Source: Nitrososphaerota archaeon (GTDB lineage: Archaea; Thermoproteota; Nitrososphaeria; Nitrososphaerales; Nitrososphaeraceae). From it: DNA of 9,333 bases. The translations under genes were made by a program, and so were the position numbers. Positions 6,236-9,333 of the stretch are shown here, one piece after another. Below the pieces are notes generated by a model, which made no database searches, was not told where the DNA came from, and worked only from the letters and a program-made list of their open reading frames with translations. Position 1 is the first letter of the stretch, and each line of letters begins with the position of its first letter. Location: assembly GCA_005877345.1 (NCBI GenBank), contig VBPR01000196.1:1-9333 (forward strand). The letters run 5' to 3'.

Positions 6236-6302
6236 TTGCTAATCATCATTGAGAATTTTCAATAATTATGCATTATCTATATAGTAAATATAGACATATT
6301 GA
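6236..6302 (-). promoter_or_regulatory. putative internal promoter before pstB
   Basis: The gap between pstA and pstB has CTATATAGA (minus strand, 6276-6284) about 40-50 bases before the TTG start, plus a second TATA-like ATATTTAC. This would give a leader of roughly 15-20 bases. The element shares the words CTATATAGT and ATATAGAC with the gap before the AbrB-PhoU gene. Confidence 0.3.
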
Positions 6303-7205
6303 TCAGGTAACTGGCCTAAGTGATCTTTTTTGAACTAAAAGTCTTAATCCCATACTCAAGGCCAAGATCATCAAAATCAGAACCAGTGCTGAACCCCACC
6401 CAAAGGCATGTGCGGATTCATATGGTTGACTAGCTAACCTCCAAATTCTTAGAGGCAGAGCATCTACTGGACCTGTAATGCCAGTAAAGAAGAGGCTTGT
6501 GCCAAGTATTGTCATTATAAGAGGGGCAGTTTCACCTGCAATTCTTGATATGGCAACGACAATACCTGTGAGAATTCCATCTTTTGCAGCAGGAAGTACT
6601 ATAAATAAAGTAATTTTGGCCTTGGAAAGTCCTAGTGAATGACCTGCTTCTCGCAGTGAATACGGAACCACCTTCAATGTTTCTTCTGTGACCCGCACCA
6701 CTATTGGTATCATAATTATAGAAAGAGATAGTGCTCCAGCTAATACTGAAAAGGAACCCAGGGCTAAAACTATAAGAACATATCCTACAATACCAATGAC
6801 TATCGATGGCAGACCAGTAAGGACATCATTAAAGAATCTAACCGCATATGAAAATTTGCCTTCTTTGGCAAATTCAGACAGATATATACCTGTTAGAAGT
6901 CCTACAGGTGTCCCTATCGCAGCGGCAAGTCCCACAACAATAAAAGTTCCTTGTATAGCAGGCGCTATTCCCCCACTGCCTGAACCAATAGAACCTTGTG
7001 GCTGTGTGAGAAAGTCATAACTAATGGCACTTATTCCATTCCTGACGACTTCAATCAATATACTAGTCAAGGGGACTATCGCAGCAATAACACAAACAAC
7101 TGTAGTTATTGTAACAAGTTTATTGACAAACATGCGTTTTCTGTATTTCTTGTCTACAGTTTCCAGCAGAATATCCCTGTACTTCTTGTTATTATTTATT
7201 GTCAT
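6303..7205 (-). CDS. pstA: phosphate ABC transporter permease PstA
   Basis: The 300-residue integral membrane protein has about six hydrophobic helices (the first near 29-52) and the ABC permease EAA loop REAGHSLGLSKAKITLFIVLPAA (185-207), which docks onto PstB. PstA-typical stretches include PVGLLTGIYLSEF (100-112), NDVLTGLPSIVIG (126-138) and GETAPLI (224-230). With PstC it forms the transmembrane phosphate channel. Its ATG overlaps the pstC stop in an ATGA, so the two permeases are probably translationally coupled. About 25 charged residues precede helix one, slightly more than usual. The sequence is intact and the assignment firm. Confidence 0.95.
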   Translation of the reverse strand: MTINNNKKYRDILLETVDKKYRKRMFVNKLVTITTVVCVIAAIVPLTSILIEVVRNGISAISYDFLTQPQGSIGSGSGGIAPAIQGTFIVVGLAAAIGTPVGLLTGIYLSEFAKEGKFSYAVRFFNDVLTGLPSIVIGIVGYVLIVLALGSFSVLAGALSLSIIMIPIVVRVTEETLKVVPYSLREAGHSLGLSKAKITLFIVLPAAKDGILTGIVVAISRIAGETAPLIMTILGTSLFFTGITGPVDALPLRIWRLASQPYESAHAFGWGSALVLILMILALSMGLRLLVQKRSLRPVT

Positions 7206-8077
7206 TGTGATTTGGCCCCTGATTGCACCTTAATTTTCTTTTTTACCATAATACGGGCTGCTACGTTGATTCCCATCGTCAAGACTAACAAAATGGCTCC
7301 AAGAGCAATCAGAGCCGAAAGATGTAGATCAGACGATGCTTCATTAAATTCATTGGCTACCAAACTTGCAAGAGTTTGACCTTGGGAGAACAATGTAGTG
7401 GGAATTGCATTAGGACCGATTACGTTGCCAATAATCATTGTAACAAGTATCGTTTCTCCCACTGCTCTGCCCAAACCAAGCATAGAAGCACCTACGAGTC
7501 CTGATTTAACATAAGGAAATACAGCCATTCTAACAGTTTCCCAGCGAGTAGCACCAAGGCTATATGCTGCTTCTCTCTGTGAATTAGGAACGACTTTCAT
7601 AACCTCTCTGCATATAGACGATACTATTGGAATTATCATAATTGCCAATACTACTCCCGCAGTAAATATGTCAAGGCCAAATGGTGTCTTTGCAAAAAAT
7701 GGGACGGAAGCATGAAACACATCGTACAATGGCTTTTCTACCAAATCTCTTACCCAGAATCTAAATACGAATAATGCCCAGAGACCATAGATTATACTTG
7801 GAACTGCAGCAAGAAGCTCTGATAGAAAGGCTAGTGGAGTGCCGATTCGAGGTGGTGCTATTTCTGAAATAAAGATAGCAATTCCCAAACTAATTGGTAC
7901 TCCTATTAGCATCGCTATACCGGCACTCAAGAGAGTACCAATAATGTAGGGAAAAGCACCAAATGATTCACGACCTTCAACTGCATCCCAATTTGATTGT
8001 GTAATAAAGTTAAAACCTTCTTTCGCAAAAATATCTATAGATCCTTTGGCAACTGAAAAGGCGACAAGTCCTACCAT
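7202..8077 (-). CDS. pstC: phosphate ABC transporter permease PstC
   Basis: The 291 residues from ATG 8077 contain the PstC hallmarks: GTLLSAGIAMLIGVPISLG (47-65), LSELLAAVPSIIYGLWALF (85-103), the EAA loop REAAYSLGATRWETVRMAVFPY (168-189) and GRAVGETILVTMIIGN (203-218). It pairs with PstA to form the membrane channel, and its stop overlaps the pstA ATG. The ATG at 8077 lies inside the first transmembrane helix: the frame stays open upstream to 8200 and supplies the missing half (KIFAGLAVGAAAYTLL). No ATG, GTG or TTG occurs in that extension. The true gene therefore begins farther upstream, probably at ATG 8214 with a one-base indel. The function is secure; only the N-terminus is in doubt. 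Confidence 0.92.
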   Translation of the reverse strand: MVGLVAFSVAKGSIDIFAKEGFNFITQSNWDAVEGRESFGAFPYIIGTLLSAGIAMLIGVPISLGIAIFISEIAPPRIGTPLAFLSELLAAVPSIIYGLWALFVFRFWVRDLVEKPLYDVFHASVPFFAKTPFGLDIFTAGVVLAIMIIPIVSSICREVMKVVPNSQREAAYSLGATRWETVRMAVFPYVKSGLVGASMLGLGRAVGETILVTMIIGNVIGPNAIPTTLFSQGQTLASLVANEFNEASSDLHLSALIALGAILLVLTMGINVAARIMVKKKIKVQSGAKSQ

Positions 8078-8214
8078 AAGTAACGTATAAGCTGCAGCTC
8101 CGACAGCAAGTCCTGCGAATATCTTATCGTGTTTTCTGTTTCGTACTACAAAAAGCGTAGATAGGTATTGTTTATGTTTGGAGCCTACTACAGAAATACC
8201 CTACCACCTGCCAT
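8078..8214 (-). other. pstC: likely N-terminal coding extension of pstC with apparent frameshift
   Basis: Upstream of ATG 8077 the pstC frame continues to 8200, encoding a basic segment (KHKQYL, VVRNRKHDK) and the first half of the first membrane helix. A TAG then precedes it at 8201-8203. An ATG at 8214 in another frame reads MAGGRVFL and stops. Adding one T to its TTT run would give MAGGRVFSVVGSKHKQYL, joined to PstC, for about 337 residues. A TATA-like ACTATATC at 8234-8241 sits at leaderless spacing from ATG 8214. An ATT start at 8197 is the alternative without an indel. Confidence 0.55.
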
Positions 8215-8373
8215 TTTTCTAACAAGGACATTTGATATAGTCAAGGCATTATTATTGTTATTTGTGTTCGCATTATGATTCCTTATAGCATAAGACCAAA
8301 AATTTAGATATAAAAAATAAAGAAAAGGGTTCGGATTGCTGTTCATTTCATTCCTGCCATGTTATTGCCGCAA
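8215..8373 (-). promoter_or_regulatory. pstS-pstC intergenic region: T-rich terminator and TATA box
   Basis: Just after pstS the minus strand reads CTTTATTTTTTATATC (about 8305-8325), a T-rich tract like archaeal intrinsic terminators, although it also contains TATA-like sequence. Nearer pstC, ACTATATC (8234-8241) is a candidate TATA box. Together they suggest that pstS messages can end here and that pstC onwards can start separately. That would fit the higher PstS demand common in pst loci. Confidence 0.35.
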
Positions 8374-9333
8374 TTATGTTATTGGCTGCCCCTTGAATGT
8401 TAGGGATTTAAGAGTATCCTGGTCGAGTTTTACTACACCATCAGGTAGTGGAACGTAGCCCAGACTTGGGCCCATTTTCTGCCCATCAGTTATAGCCCAC
8501 GATATGAAATCAACCAATGCTTTTGCTTTTCCCTGATCTAGGTTTGGATCGGTGCTCATTTCCTTGTACAAGAGTAGGTATGTCAAGCTTGCAATGGGAT
8601 ATGAATCTGCACCTGCTGCATTTACAAAGGTAACATTACTCCAGTCTCCATCGCCTTTTGGCAGTGATGCTACGTTCGCCTCCACTGCGGCCTTTGTCGA
8701 ATTAAGTGAAGGCTCAACAAATTTACCTTCCTTGTTCTGGATAAATGCAAACGGCGTCTTTGTAGTCAACGCATAGCCTAATTCAACATATCCGATTGTA
8801 TTTGGACTTCCTTTAATTGCATTTGCAACTCCTTCATTTCCAGGAGCGCCAATTCCCACCGGCCACTGAACTGATTTTCCTTTACCTAACTGCTCTTTCC
8901 ATGCTGGACTTACACTTGACAAGTAGTCAGTCCAAACATAAGTTGTACCTGAACCATCTGATCTATGCACTACCACGATGTCATCAGCAGGTAAAGTTTT
9001 GTCCTTATTTAGAGCCTGTATCCTGGGATCATTCCACTTCGTAATCTTGCCTAAAAATATGTCTGCTAGAACTTCACCTGTTAACTTTAGTCCCTTTTCA
9101 GGAATACTTGGGATATTGTAGGCTGCAACAACAGAACCAATAGTTTCTGGAATATGTACTGCTCCTGGCACTTTGTGACTTTCATTTTTTGACAGAGGTG
9201 CATCAGTAGCTCCAAAATCAACTGTTTTTGCTGTAAATTGCTTAATACCCCCACCGCTTCCGATAGATTGATAATTAATATTGGCTTCCGGGTGTACTTT
9301 TTGGTATTCTACCCTCCAAGTATCAATTAATGG
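8374..9333 (-). CDS. pstS: phosphate-binding protein PstS (5' end beyond window)
   Basis: The frame runs from the window edge without a stop, so the signal peptide and first residues are missing; 319 residues are visible. Phosphate-pocket motifs are clear: YQSIGSGGGIKQF (21-33), VDFGATDAPL (38-47) and HRSDGSGTTYVWTDYL (123-138). Later stretches such as GNEGVA, TIGYVELGYA and the C-terminal SLGYVPLP are also typical of PstS. The protein binds inorganic phosphate outside the membrane and hands it to PstC/PstA. A GTG at 9171 is only an internal codon, because conserved pocket residues lie upstream of it. It is the first visible gene of the operon, separated from pstC by about 160 bases. Confidence 0.95.
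   Translation of the reverse strand, partial: PLIDTWRVEYQKVHPEANINYQSIGSGGGIKQFTAKTVDFGATDAPLSKNESHKVPGAVHIPETIGSVVAAYNIPSIPEKGLKLTGEVLADIFLGKITKWNDPRIQALNKDKTLPADDIVVVHRSDGSGTTYVWTDYLSSVSPAWKEQLGKGKSVQWPVGIGAPGNEGVANAIKGSPNTIGYVELGYALTTKTPFAFIQNKEGKFVEPSLNSTKAAVEANVASLPKGDGDWSNVTFVNAAGADSYPIASLTYLLLYKEMSTDPNLDQGKAKALVDFISWAITDGQKMGPSLGYVPLPDGVVKLDQDTLKSLTFKGQPIT

Noticed and set aside
6996..7379. plus-strand frames opposite the pstA/pstC junction
   Set aside because: They lie antisense to conserved permease genes and show low-complexity composition expected of shadows.

Overview
The window is AT-rich and reads as chromosomal archaeal DNA, most likely from an ammonia-oxidising Nitrososphaeria (Thaumarchaeota) lineage such as the Nitrososphaera/Nitrosocosmicus group. 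The lineage is inferred from several things: a pst operon ending in both a plain PhoU and an AbrB-PhoU fusion, TATA-like boxes close to start codons with no Shine-Dalgarno sequences, several forced TTG starts, and the thaumarchaeal look of the integrase fragment and small proteins. No rRNA, tRNA, CRISPR array or insertion sequence was seen.

Right part (about 3632-9333, all minus strand): a phosphate uptake and signalling locus in the order pstS (5' end beyond the window), pstC, pstA, pstB, phoU, abrB-phoU. PstS captures phosphate outside the membrane, PstC and PstA form the channel, and PstB drives it with ATP. PhoU and the DNA-binding PhoU fusion are expected to couple transport to control. 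pstC and pstA overlap by 4 bases. pstB, phoU and abrB-phoU all use TTG. The first transmembrane helix of PstC extends upstream of its first in-frame ATG, and the region points to a one-base indel near the start.

Middle (1695-3404): a PHP-domain metal-dependent phosphoesterase-like gene on the minus strand, facing a plus-strand gene for an exported tetratricopeptide (TPR) protein. The TPR gene is split: the signal peptide lies in one frame and the repeats in the next, and removing one T from a TTTT run joins them.

Left part (about 74-1594, minus strand): a tight cluster that looks like part or remnant of a mobile element. It holds a tyrosine-recombinase N-terminal domain without a catalytic domain, a DPPY-type methyltransferase, a basic KNKER-repeat protein, a 50-residue CxxC protein and a possible 25-residue CYYC peptide. 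This is the most accessory part of the window. No complete novel system could be demonstrated, but the cluster and the two apparent frameshifts deserve checking.
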